A stretch of DNA of 32,756 bases, taken from a virus. The stretch is taken from positions 1 to 32,756 of IMG/VR virus record IMGVR_UViG_3300044956_000413, one strand, 5' to 3'. Both the position numbers and the translations under genes were made by a program. Of the stretch, positions 9,599-17,591 are shown in pieces (the stretch's first letter is position 1; the number at the start of each line of letters is the position of its first letter). The notes beneath the pieces are model-generated. The model did no database searches and was not told the DNA's origin. It worked only from the letters and a program-made list of their open reading frames with translations.

Positions 9599-11940
9599 CA
9601 GATTGTCCTCGCAGCAAAGATTATACCTATAGAACTATTGCCGTCTATATTATCCAATCCATTTTGTGATTTTTGATATCCAGCAAGAATAATTTCGTAC
9701 ATTTCAGATGAACTTATTGTTATTGTATCTCCAGTTCTAAACTCTGTTAGTCCAGGAGAAGTTGAAACTTGCAACATAATATAATCATCTGGAAGATAAT
9801 ATGGACAGGGCATTAAATGATTTGAAATTGGAATTCCTTTCATTGGTTTATAATAGTTTGCTAAAGGTGACACTGTTTTAATTCTGTCAGAATTATTCAT
9901 TGTATCGTGATTATTTTTCGTTCCATCATAAGTTGAATTTCTGTAATAAGTAATGACGTTTCTATCAGAATTCTTTGAATCTATATTGGATTCATAGATA
10001 GTTGTTGATGTATAATAATCTTTAGCGTTGCGAAGATATCCATAATTAGCTTCTCTAGCTAATGAATAATTATTGACAGGTTCGCTTGATGGATTAATAT
10101 TTTCTGTATAAAAATTATTAGCACCAGGGCATTTATAATTCATTGCAATACTTCTTCCGGAGTAAATATTATATTCTGTCATACCACCATTCCAAACATA
10201 ATTTAAGTCCCAAACATTTGATCCAAAATTACTTCCTTTGTTAATAGAGAATGTAGCAAATGGAGTTATAACATTATTAATTGTTTGAGTAAATTGTATT
10301 ACTGCAAAATTTGTATCTTGTGGAGATTGAGCTTTATATAATCTTATCGATAAAGGATATGACGTTGGAGTTGAAGAAGTAGCATAATCAAGGTATGTTG
10401 GTTGGTAATAGTAGATTGGCGAGGTAGTGTGAATATAATTATAAGGATCTTGATAATCTAATCCTCTATCTCCTTCATAAAATCCATAGTCATATTGTCC
10501 ATTTATACCAGATGCATTTGTTCCTCTTTTATTCAATAAAGACCACATAGGTCCAGAATTGATATACATTCTATAATTGTTGGAATCTAATCCAAAACCA
10601 TAGTACGTTGTACCAAAAATTTTGCTTGCATCGTTTACATTTTTTAGCACAGCAAAATGACCAAAAGAACTCTTCTGGTACATAGTATTTCCAGATCCAT
10701 AGTTTGTTGTAAGTAAATTACAAACACCGTTAAATGTTGATTGCTCTGCTGATGTTGCGCTATTGGCACCTACTAAAATATCATTAGTTCCATTAACTCC
10801 ACCAATAGCAGAACCAGGAATAGTGCAACTTTCGTTTATTCCCCAACCAGATCCTCTGCTGTATATTTGTATTCCAGCTACTCTACCAAAATGTGTTGAT
10901 TGATATGGGAAACGAAAAACTTTAATATTTAATGAGGATCTTCCATAAGAAGCAGGAATAATATACTTCCAATATGGATAATATGTGGTATATCCAGTAC
11001 TATCATTTTTTAGACCTGGCAATATTCTAATTACTCCACGCATAGCAGAATTATTAGAATTGCCGTACCCATATGAATAGATTCCAGTTAATCCTGTTCC
11101 TGGAATATTTTCTATATTCATTACTTCGGTTTCTGTTTGTGGCCATCCCGACACTCGCCATAATACGTTAGAAGTTCCGTTACCAGTAGGAAATGTTTGA
11201 TAACTTACTCCCGTGTAATTAGTTGTGTTTAGTACTCTGTTTGCTGTATATCCTGTTGAGGGACTATCAATCAAAAAGAAATTACCACCGCTTGTTGTAT
11301 CATTAATTATAAAATTAAGAGTATCTCCCATTTCAACATCAATTTGATAATTGTTGTATAAAACATTAAATTGTCTTCTTAGCGGAATATTGGACAATGA
11401 TCCAAAAACTTGCGTAATATTAATTGCAGTACCATTTGAAGCGTTTTCTAAAGTTTCAGCTAACTTAATATTATTTCCATCTACTCTAATTGCATAATAT
11501 GTTCCATTATTTACTAACGGATTAATACTACCAGATGAATTATCAGGATTCCACACAACAGGATCCCCTGTTTGTAATAAATGCCCTACACCAGTAGTAT
11601 ATGTGGAAATTTGTAAAGTATCATTTGCAAGATTATAATTACTGACATACCATTGTTCCAATAAATTATATGACGAAGTACCATTATTGGTTACATAAAA
11701 AGTTCTTGTCATTGAAGAATTTCCTGTTATTGCTGGTCCACCACAGAATCTCCAATTTGGATCGCCAAGATTAATAGAATTATTTCCTGGTGCTTGAAAT
11801 GCTACGGGAGAACCAGAAATAGTACTTCCGCCGTTCCATCCAAGTTGACTAAAAGCAATTTCTAATGCATCCAGTACCTGTTGACGATTCCATCCAGAGT
11901 TTCCGTTATTAACATTAATAACTGATTTAAAAATTGCCAT
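9598..11940 (-). CDS. Fibre-like virion structural protein, 780 aa
   Basis: The N-terminus reads MAIFKSVINVNNGNSGWNRQQVLDALE, a cap I remember from cyanophage structural proteins; it may be the attachment part. Residues about 107-190 contain one copy of the His-Gly-Leu module (TLQISTYTTGVGH, LLQTGDPVVW, TYYAIRVDGNNIKLAET, NGTAINI), the same module that is repeated in the 2602-aa plus-strand protein. The rest is Asn/Tyr/Ser-rich and beta-like. The C-terminus (YYLPDDYIMLQV, GDTITISSSEMYEII, GIIFAARTI) also matches a recurring fibre end domain. A good GGAG ribosome site lies just before the start, inside the end of the 899-aa gene, with only 3 bases between the genes. Probable receptor-binding tip or accessory fibre. 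Confidence 0.8.
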   Translation of the reverse strand: MAIFKSVINVNNGNSGWNRQQVLDALEIAFSQLGWNGGSTISGSPVAFQAPGNNSINLGDPNWRFCGGPAITGNSSMTRTFYVTNNGTSSYNLLEQWYVSNYNLANDTLQISTYTTGVGHLLQTGDPVVWNPDNSSGSINPLVNNGTYYAIRVDGNNIKLAETLENASNGTAINITQVFGSLSNIPLRRQFNVLYNNYQIDVEMGDTLNFIINDTTSGGNFFLIDSPSTGYTANRVLNTTNYTGVSYQTFPTGNGTSNVLWRVSGWPQTETEVMNIENIPGTGLTGIYSYGYGNSNNSAMRGVIRILPGLKNDSTGYTTYYPYWKYIIPASYGRSSLNIKVFRFPYQSTHFGRVAGIQIYSRGSGWGINESCTIPGSAIGGVNGTNDILVGANSATSAEQSTFNGVCNLLTTNYGSGNTMYQKSSFGHFAVLKNVNDASKIFGTTYYGFGLDSNNYRMYINSGPMWSLLNKRGTNASGINGQYDYGFYEGDRGLDYQDPYNYIHTTSPIYYYQPTYLDYATSSTPTSYPLSIRLYKAQSPQDTNFAVIQFTQTINNVITPFATFSINKGSNFGSNVWDLNYVWNGGMTEYNIYSGRSIAMNYKCPGANNFYTENINPSSEPVNNYSLAREANYGYLRNAKDYYTSTTIYESNIDSKNSDRNVITYYRNSTYDGTKNNHDTMNNSDRIKTVSPLANYYKPMKGIPISNHLMPCPYYLPDDYIMLQVSTSPGLTEFRTGDTITISSSEMYEIILAGYQKSQNGLDNIDGNSSIGIIFAARTI

Positions 11941-11943
11941 TTT

Positions 11944-14643
11944 TTATTCTCCGATCTTTAATACTGTTAGAGTAACTGTAATTGCTGTAGAAGAGGTACT
12001 TCTGTTTGTAACAGAAAGATAAATTGTAGTTGTTCTTGGGTTGTCATTATTAAAACCCAAAATACCAGGACTGATTAACACTGTATTTGTAACACCATCG
12101 GTTCTAATTTCACTAATTACGCCAGTTCCAACAAGAGGGTCTTGACCTTCACTTCTGGTGGCATCAGCATCTCTTGATGCGTCATCTGTATAAACACGAA
12201 CCCATGCTTCTGCAGTGGTAGTAATTTTAAATAATGAATAGGCTTTGTATCCTGTAATATTTAGTTCTGTAGTTGCGTCAGGAGCAAGAGAAGTAGTAAT
12301 TCCTGATAAATCTTGAATTGAAGGAACGCTCGATGCTACCGAAGCACTGACAACTCCGTTGCCATCAATTGTTAATCCAGAACCAATCTTGATGCCACCA
12401 AGAACGCTTGCTGTTGCGGTTGGCAAAGTATAAGATCCTGGATTAGCATCAAGTACACCTGTAACTGAATTAATACTTAGATTGGCACCTACTTTAATAC
12501 CACCGAGTACTGATGCGGTTGCTATTGGTAACGTGTACGCTGAAGGAATGAAGGGTTTATTTCTAATAAAATCAAGCGATGCATTATTAGTTTGATTCCA
12601 ATCCGATTGAACTGGAGCAACGCTACCTATTGTAATTCTTTTATTTCCAGAATCCCAATTGACTGTAGTGCCAGCACTTCCAGCGATTTCAACACTATCA
12701 GTTAATCCAGTACTGGGAACTAAATCAAGGAAAGCATTATTACTAGTAGTGTTTCTTCCTTGAAAATCATAAGTAATTACAGTTCCTCCTCCTCCGCCGC
12801 CTCCACTTACAATTGTGTTAATTACTTTGTTGACACTATCATAAGTATACGAAATACCGACTTTGCTTCCGTTGATTAGCATCAAAGCTGCAGCATCTTT
12901 TGCTAATCCATCGGTATATTGAGTTACTGTATTAGCAGGTGCTCTGAATGTAATTGTGGTTGCATTAGTTCTTTCTATTTGTAATCCATCTGCACCAGCA
13001 AAAGTAATGTCGGTGTTTGTAGTTGCAACACCAATTTCTTGTAATCTTAGTTTTATTTGATTACCAGTAGCAGTTTCTGTACTAAAATTATAAACTTTGC
13101 CCGCTAAAGTTAATTGATTATTAACTGTGGATATTGTAATACCAGATGTTGCTCTAATTGTTATATCACTGTTAGCACCCCCAGAAGCAGATAATCTAAG
13201 AATTTTTCTTTCTGCGTTTTGCTGAATTGTTCCTTCAGTATAATCTTGTGTGGATATTGAATATGTTTGTTGAAAGTTTCCTATTAATGTTTGAAGATCT
13301 GATGATGTTGAACTGTTTGTAGTAACAATTCTTTGGTTTGTCCAACTACTATTATGTGAATAATATAAAGCACCACCAGATTCTGTATATGCTACAGCAC
13401 CAGCATTAGCAGCAGCAGAAGGAAGTTCTGCTAATGAAGAATAATAAAAAGGAATTAAATTTTTTACTTTTGGTGCTGTAATTGCACCATCATCTCCAAT
13501 AGTAACTAGAGAGTTTTGTACTTCAAGACCATTTATTCCATTAAATCTGGCAATTGCTTTATCAGTAGAAGTAATTGGACCAATTATAGTTCCACTACCA
13601 CCTCCGACGCCAGATCCTCCAGCTGGTGCAGGTGCCCATTGTGTACCATCCCAACGAAGAATATTACCTGTTATAGGTACTGCACTAGAAACATTATTAA
13701 GGTTTTGAAGTAATGTTGGAATAGTTGGTTTGCCAGTGAGATCAACATATGCACCACTAAACAATGTTGGTTTATTTAAAATTGCTGAAACACCTGCTGT
13801 TGCATTCCAATCAGATTGAACTTGCGCTGCTGGAATTGTAGGGCGATTCAAAAGATTATTATAATTATTGTAATCTATAGGAACAGGAATATTAAAATAA
13901 GTTGTTCCATCATTTGTAAATTCCCATCTATCACTCAACTCATTCCAGCGAAGTTCGGTATCAGGAAATAATCCTCTGTTAATAATTATATTTGCATTTG
14001 ATGTTGGTTGACCCACAACATTATCATTTAAAACAACCTGATTATTTTGAATATTCAAAGTGGTTAGATTATTAGTTGTGATAGTACCAGATACATTTAA
14101 ATTTCCAGTAATAGAAGCGTTGCTAAATGTAGGTGAACTATTTTCTGATACAAAACTAACCGTAGACCAAGTAACTCCAGTTCCAGTACTTGTTAAATAT
14201 TGACCAGAATTACCACTACTACCATTCACCGATAATGAAGTAATATTTAATCCATTTGGAAATGATGGAGATCCAGTTCCAGCAAGGTTTGTAATTGAAT
14301 TTGTTAATGTACTTGCAGAAGAAATTGATGTATTTACTACCAACGATGAAAATGCTTCAGATGCATTTTTTACTGCATATCCTGTTAGTAATGGTGGGGT
14401 GTAAGTGAGAACACCAGAATTGCTATTATATGATAACTCTCCCGATCCCGATGCTCCTTGTGTAGTAATACTTAAACTGGGCGGAGTTGATCCTCCTCCT
14501 CCACCACCGCCTGTTGCGATTGCGTTTACTCTTCCATTTACAGAATCGTAAGCAAAACTAATGCCACTATGAAATCCATTTATTAAAAGGTTTGCAGCGA
14601 TTTTTTCAACTGTTGACCAAGGAAATTGGTTTGGTGATGGCAT
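11944..14643 (-). CDS. Tail fibre protein with duplicated Gly-hinge segments, 899 aa
   Basis: I place the start at the ATG encoding MPSPNQFPWSTVEK (14643). A longer frame to 14748 would include a late promoter box, and GGAAAATATA precedes the chosen ATG. Residues 17-51 (LLINGFHSGISFAYDSVNGR then seven Gly) recur near 585-619 (MLINGSKVGISYTYDSVNK then seven Gly), an internal duplication with Gly hinges. QSDWN...LNKP/RNKP repeats lie near 274 and 677, and TLPxATASVLGGIK repeats near 704-768. All are common phage tail-fibre building blocks. A segment near residues 400-430 (ELPSAAANAGAVAYTESGGALYYS) is also fibre-like. The C-terminal ~130 residues (AWVRVYTDDASRDADATRS, GILGFNNDNP, LTVLKIGE) look like a compact beta-sandwich I recall at the ends of cyanophage fibres. 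It is the first gene of a minus-strand operon inside a plus-strand cluster. Likely host-recognition fibre. Confidence 0.85.
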   Translation of the reverse strand: MPSPNQFPWSTVEKIAANLLINGFHSGISFAYDSVNGRVNAIATGGGGGGGSTPPSLSITTQGASGSGELSYNSNSGVLTYTPPLLTGYAVKNASEAFSSLVVNTSISSASTLTNSITNLAGTGSPSFPNGLNITSLSVNGSSGNSGQYLTSTGTGVTWSTVSFVSENSSPTFSNASITGNLNVSGTITTNNLTTLNIQNNQVVLNDNVVGQPTSNANIIINRGLFPDTELRWNELSDRWEFTNDGTTYFNIPVPIDYNNYNNLLNRPTIPAAQVQSDWNATAGVSAILNKPTLFSGAYVDLTGKPTIPTLLQNLNNVSSAVPITGNILRWDGTQWAPAPAGGSGVGGGSGTIIGPITSTDKAIARFNGINGLEVQNSLVTIGDDGAITAPKVKNLIPFYYSSLAELPSAAANAGAVAYTESGGALYYSHNSSWTNQRIVTTNSSTSSDLQTLIGNFQQTYSISTQDYTEGTIQQNAERKILRLSASGGANSDITIRATSGITISTVNNQLTLAGKVYNFSTETATGNQIKLRLQEIGVATTNTDITFAGADGLQIERTNATTITFRAPANTVTQYTDGLAKDAAALMLINGSKVGISYTYDSVNKVINTIVSGGGGGGGTVITYDFQGRNTTSNNAFLDLVPSTGLTDSVEIAGSAGTTVNWDSGNKRITIGSVAPVQSDWNQTNNASLDFIRNKPFIPSAYTLPIATASVLGGIKVGANLSINSVTGVLDANPGSYTLPTATASVLGGIKIGSGLTIDGNGVVSASVASSVPSIQDLSGITTSLAPDATTELNITGYKAYSLFKITTTAEAWVRVYTDDASRDADATRSEGQDPLVGTGVISEIRTDGVTNTVLISPGILGFNNDNPRTTTIYLSVTNRSTSSTAITVTLTVLKIGE

Positions 14644-14672
14644 TATATTTTCCGATACTTTTTTCCTAAAGA

Positions 14673-14680
14673 TATTTATG
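14673..14680 (-). promoter_or_regulatory. Late promoter for the minus-strand fibre operon (CATAAATA)
   Basis: Reading the minus strand from 14680 gives CATAAATA, one base from the T4 late consensus. It ends 29 bases before the ATG at 14643, leaving a short leader. It is preceded by AA, as is the box at 9073. It supports the shorter start of the 899-aa gene, because a start further upstream would not be on this transcript. Confidence 0.7.
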
Positions 14681-14699
14681 TTTTGAATTTTTTTTTTCT

Positions 14700-14707
14700 T
14701 ATAAATA
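14700..14707 (+). promoter_or_regulatory. Late promoter (TATAAATA), divergent pair member
   Basis: A perfect match to the T4 late-promoter box. It lies 39 bases before the ATG of the 89-aa gene and only 19 bases from the minus-strand box, so the two promoters are arranged back to back around a T-rich tract. It should drive the 14747-26710 fibre genes. Confidence 0.85.
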
Positions 14708-14726
14708 ATCATAGAAAAATTTAGCA

Positions 14727-14746
14727 GAAGGGGAGAGTGAACCTTC
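14727..14746 (+). promoter_or_regulatory. Ribosome site in a small inverted repeat
   Basis: GAAGG (14727-14731) pairs with CCTTC (14742-14746), leaving the core GGAG (14732-14735) in a 10-base loop just before the ATG at 14747. The stem is only five pairs, so any effect on translation is uncertain. Confidence 0.35.
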
Positions 14747-15016
14747 ATGGCAACGAATGCTAAGGCGTTCGTCGTTAAAAACGGCGTCGTCGTACAAAAT
14801 CAAAATAAATTAGAGTTACAAGAATTGTCTATCAATGGAGACAATTCAGTATCACTAAGAGCTCCTGCCTCTCTTTCTGCTAATTATACGTTGACTTTAC
14901 CATCTGACGATGGTATAGATAGACAGGTGTTGCAAACGAATGGATCTGGAGATCTATCGTGGGTAACTCCTGTTTTTGTTGAAGATGTTTTAGCATTATC
15001 AATTGCATTGGGATAA
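14747..15016 (+). CDS. Short fibre-type protein (adaptor stub), 89 aa
   Basis: The sequence begins MATNAKAFVVKNGVVVQNQN and continues with SVSLRAPASLSANYTLTLPSDDG and QVLQTNGSGDLSWV. In cyanophages as I know them, these segments open much longer fibre proteins: the first is the N-terminal cap and the second a common spacer. Here the frame ends after 89 residues (VEDVLALSIALG), leaving only the cap. It may be the remnant of a fibre whose distal part was lost or replaced, or a free-standing adaptor. It starts under a strong late promoter with a good ribosome site, and its stop is one base from the next ATG, so it is probably still translated. The first 15 codons use unusually many C- and G-ending codons for this genome. 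Confidence 0.75.
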   Translation: MATNAKAFVVKNGVVVQNQNKLELQELSINGDNSVSLRAPASLSANYTLTLPSDDGIDRQVLQTNGSGDLSWVTPVFVEDVLALSIALG

Positions 15017-15017
15017 A

Positions 15018-15350
15018 ATGGCAACTAACACCTTTAGATCTAAAGTAAGTGCTGCAGTTGGAACTAGTTTTACTTCTGTATATACTACACCTGCAAATAC
15101 CGTATCAATTATTATTGGTCTTAACCTTGCATGTGTGGCAACTTCTTCTGTCGTTGCTGATGTACTTATTGATAAAGCAGTTGGAGCTGATGCTAATTTA
15201 ATTAAAAATATTCCTATTCCTACGGGATCTTCTTTTGAAGTATTATCTGGACAGAAGATTGTATTGGAAGTTGGAGATATTGTAAAGGTGAGATGTGATA
15301 CCGCTGGTGGCATGGATGTATTATTAAGCTTTTTAGAAATTATTAATTAA
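15018..15350 (+). CDS. Small beta-rich virion-associated protein, 110 aa
   Basis: The start is set at the ATG at 15018 (MATNTFRSKVSAAVG). An in-frame TTG at 15003 would add MHWDK only and overlap the previous gene, so it is less likely. The pattern is that of a small beta-sandwich: alternating hydrophobic strands (SVYTTPANTVSIIIGLNLA, VVADVLI), a glycine turn before GQKIVLEVGDIVKV, and a final strand LLSFLEIIN. Similar ~110-aa proteins with a GDSV-type motif and a short ILEI end occur in cyanophage structural regions as I remember them. A virion decoration or fibre-base protein is likely. It is cotranscribed with its neighbours, and CGGAG for the next gene follows its stop. Confidence 0.7.
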   Translation: MATNTFRSKVSAAVGTSFTSVYTTPANTVSIIIGLNLACVATSSVVADVLIDKAVGADANLIKNIPIPTGSSFEVLSGQKIVLEVGDIVKVRCDTAGGMDVLLSFLEIIN

Positions 15351-15361
15351 TACGGAGTAAT

Positions 15362-17590
15362 ATGCCATACTTAGGTATAAGTCCTACGAGGACAGATAAT
15401 AGAAAACTCGACACTCCGCTGCAAAGAGTTGGTGGAGGAGTTGGATTTAATGGATCCATAACTCAATTTTATTTGACTATTGAAGGAGAACCAGTTTATC
15501 CAGATACCGAACTTCTTCTTCAAGCAGTTCTAAACGGAGGACAACTTAATCCAAAAGTTGATTTTACAATTGAAACTAATATAATTACTTTTGCTATTGC
15601 TCCTTCTCAGGGAGCGATTTTCTTTGGTATTTTAGGAGATCGAATTTCTCTTAATAAACCAGGAACAGATACTGTTACTACTATTAGTATTAAAGACAGT
15701 GCAGTAACAACTGCAAAAATTGCAGATAATGCAATCACTAGTGAAAAAATTGCTGCTGGTACAGTAATCGCAGCGGACGTAGCAGATGGTGCAATTACAA
15801 CCATCAAACTAGATGGAACTCCAGGTGCAGAAGCAGTATCAACTGCTAAAATTAGAGATCTTAATATTACAACTTCAAAACTAGATAGTTCTGCAGTAAC
15901 AACTGCAAAAATTGCAGATTCTGCTGTAGATGCATTAAAATTAAAATCAAGTGCTTCCGTTGATGCAGATCGAGCGGTAACAACTAATCATATCCGTGAT
16001 TTAAATATCACCACTAGTAAATTAGCTGGTAATTCAGTAGATTCTTCCAAATTAAAAAGTAGTCCTCTTGTAGATTCTGACAGAGCAATAACTACAAATC
16101 ATATTCGTGATTTAACTATAACCAGTGATAAATTGACAACAGAGTCAGTAACTTCTGAGAAAATTGCAACTGGTTCAATCGTAAATACAAAAATAGCAAA
16201 TGGAGCAGTTACTTCAGAAAAATTAAATATTACAGTTCTTACTGATCCAATAAATCCCACAGATGGTCAGTTAATTTTTAATACCTTTACAAATGCTCCA
16301 AAAATTTACAACCAATCGCAAACCAGATGGGAAGAAATTCTCACCCAATCCACATCTGGTTCTTTAGTTGGTTGGACATTTCTTGCTGCTATTCCAACAT
16401 TAATTTCTGCATTTACAGAAAGAAACACCCAGGTATCTCCAGAAACTGTTGTTAAAAGTTATGCGTTTAATGAAAATCCATTTGTTCCTAGACATGTAAT
16501 TGTTACGAATGGTGGTAAAATCTCATCATCAAATGATTTAAATTCTTGGTCAGCAAGAACATCAGGAACTCCTAATAATTTAAATTCTGTTTCTTGGGGC
16601 GGAACTTTCTTTTTTGCGGGAGGAAATGCAAATACTTTATGCACTTCATCAAATGGAGAAAGTTGGACTACTGCGTTTGGTCCGTTTGGGTCTAGTAACG
16701 GTGATATTACTGCAACTTATGCTGCAAATAACTTAGTATTACTAGGAACTTCTTTTGGAGAAATTGCAGGTGGAGTGTCATTTACTTTGAGAAATAGTAA
16801 TTTATCTTCGTCAATTACATCATTTGCATACAATAACAATGTATTTGTTGCAGGAGGATCTGCTGGTGATATATCTTCTTCTAGTGATACTACAATATGG
16901 ACACGGAGATTAAATATTGGTGGACTAAACAAAGTACATCTACAACCATTTGGAACTGGATTTATAGCTGTAATTGATAATCAAACAAATAATGACGTTG
17001 TTATAAAAACATCAACAAATGGTGTATCATGGACAGATCTCATTATTAATCCCGCAAATATTCAAACTGTACAATCTTTTAAATATTTTCCAGTGACTCA
17101 AGCTTACTTGATTGTTGATCAAAATGGAAATAGTTTAAGATCAACAAATGGAAAAGATTGGGCGGTTTTTAATCAACCAGTTTTTGAATTTGGAACTAGT
17201 ATTTCAATTTCTGATTTTAATTATGTTGAGCAAAGTGGTGTGCAGTACTTTTTAATGATGGGAACAAAAAATGTGAGTGGAACTTTAAGTCCATATTTTG
17301 TTACTGCAACTTTTAATGTAACGAATAATCAACTTGAATCGAATAAAAATTACATTGTTGATACATCATACGGTTTAATTAGCGCTAGTTTGCCTAATAA
17401 CCCTAACATTGGGGATATTGTTAGATTAGCCGATGGTGCAAATACTTGGGGCACCTCAAATGCCGTAATTAATGCAAATAATAAATCATTCTTAGTTAGT
17501 ACAGGTGTTATTGATAATGCATTAATTCTTGATTATTCTGGTGTAAATATTGATTTAATATGGACAGGTTCATATTGGAGAGTTTACTAA
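15362..17590 (+). CDS. Tail fibre with collagen-like shaft repeats and Asp-box beta-propeller, 742 aa
   Basis: Residues 1-100 are a conserved fibre-base domain (PYLGISPTRTDNRKLDTP, VLNGGQLNPKVDFTI). Residues about 105-295 are a shaft of short repeats (SAVTTAKIADNAITSEKIA, NHIRDLNITTSKL). Residues about 380-605 contain Asp-box-like motifs S-x-N/D-x-x-x-W: SSNDLNSW (389), TSSNGESW (428), SSSDTTIW (506), TSTNGVSW (550) and RSTNGKDW (593), spaced by 39-44 or twice that. This predicts about six blades of a sialidase-like beta-propeller with one degenerate blade near 467. The C-terminal ~80 residues (NYIVDTSYGLISASLP, GDIVRLADGA, DLIWTGSYWRVY) are a common phage fibre end domain. No sialidase catalytic arginine triad can be assigned, so glycan binding is a better guess than cleavage. 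CGGAG lies before the ATG. Confidence 0.85.
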   Translation: MPYLGISPTRTDNRKLDTPLQRVGGGVGFNGSITQFYLTIEGEPVYPDTELLLQAVLNGGQLNPKVDFTIETNIITFAIAPSQGAIFFGILGDRISLNKPGTDTVTTISIKDSAVTTAKIADNAITSEKIAAGTVIAADVADGAITTIKLDGTPGAEAVSTAKIRDLNITTSKLDSSAVTTAKIADSAVDALKLKSSASVDADRAVTTNHIRDLNITTSKLAGNSVDSSKLKSSPLVDSDRAITTNHIRDLTITSDKLTTESVTSEKIATGSIVNTKIANGAVTSEKLNITVLTDPINPTDGQLIFNTFTNAPKIYNQSQTRWEEILTQSTSGSLVGWTFLAAIPTLISAFTERNTQVSPETVVKSYAFNENPFVPRHVIVTNGGKISSSNDLNSWSARTSGTPNNLNSVSWGGTFFFAGGNANTLCTSSNGESWTTAFGPFGSSNGDITATYAANNLVLLGTSFGEIAGGVSFTLRNSNLSSSITSFAYNNNVFVAGGSAGDISSSSDTTIWTRRLNIGGLNKVHLQPFGTGFIAVIDNQTNNDVVIKTSTNGVSWTDLIINPANIQTVQSFKYFPVTQAYLIVDQNGNSLRSTNGKDWAVFNQPVFEFGTSISISDFNYVEQSGVQYFLMMGTKNVSGTLSPYFVTATFNVTNNQLESNKNYIVDTSYGLISASLPNNPNIGDIVRLADGANTWGTSNAVINANNKSFLVSTGVIDNALILDYSGVNIDLIWTGSYWRVY
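15701..16220 (+). repeat. Internal shaft repeats in the 742-aa fibre gene
   Basis: Short repeats coding for variants of AVTTAKIADNAIT. One 27-base unit beginning GCAGTAACAACTGCAAAAAT occurs identically at 15701-15727 and 15893-15919. Two longer degenerate units coding for DxDRAxTTNHIRDLxIT follow at about 15961 and 16075. Such repeats can drive length change of the shaft by recombination. Confidence 0.8.
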
Positions 17591-17591
17591 A

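Noticed and set aside
14644-14748. Longer start for the minus-strand 899-aa fibre gene (35 extra residues).
   Set aside because: The extension runs through the minus-strand late promoter box and its expected transcript start, and is Lys/Ile-rich unlike a fibre cap. The ATG at 14643 has a ribosome site and a fitting N-terminus.
15003-15017. TTG start adding MHWDK to the 110-aa protein.
   Set aside because: It overlaps the previous stop, and the ATG at 15018 begins a natural MATNTF opening.
15701-16220. CRISPR-like or minisatellite array.
   Set aside because: The repeats are in frame, uneven in length and code for a tail-fibre shaft; there are no regular spacers.
17041-17200. Active sialidase in the 742-aa fibre.
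   Set aside because: Asp-box motifs alone mark the propeller fold; no arginine triad or catalytic Tyr/Glu arrangement could be assigned.
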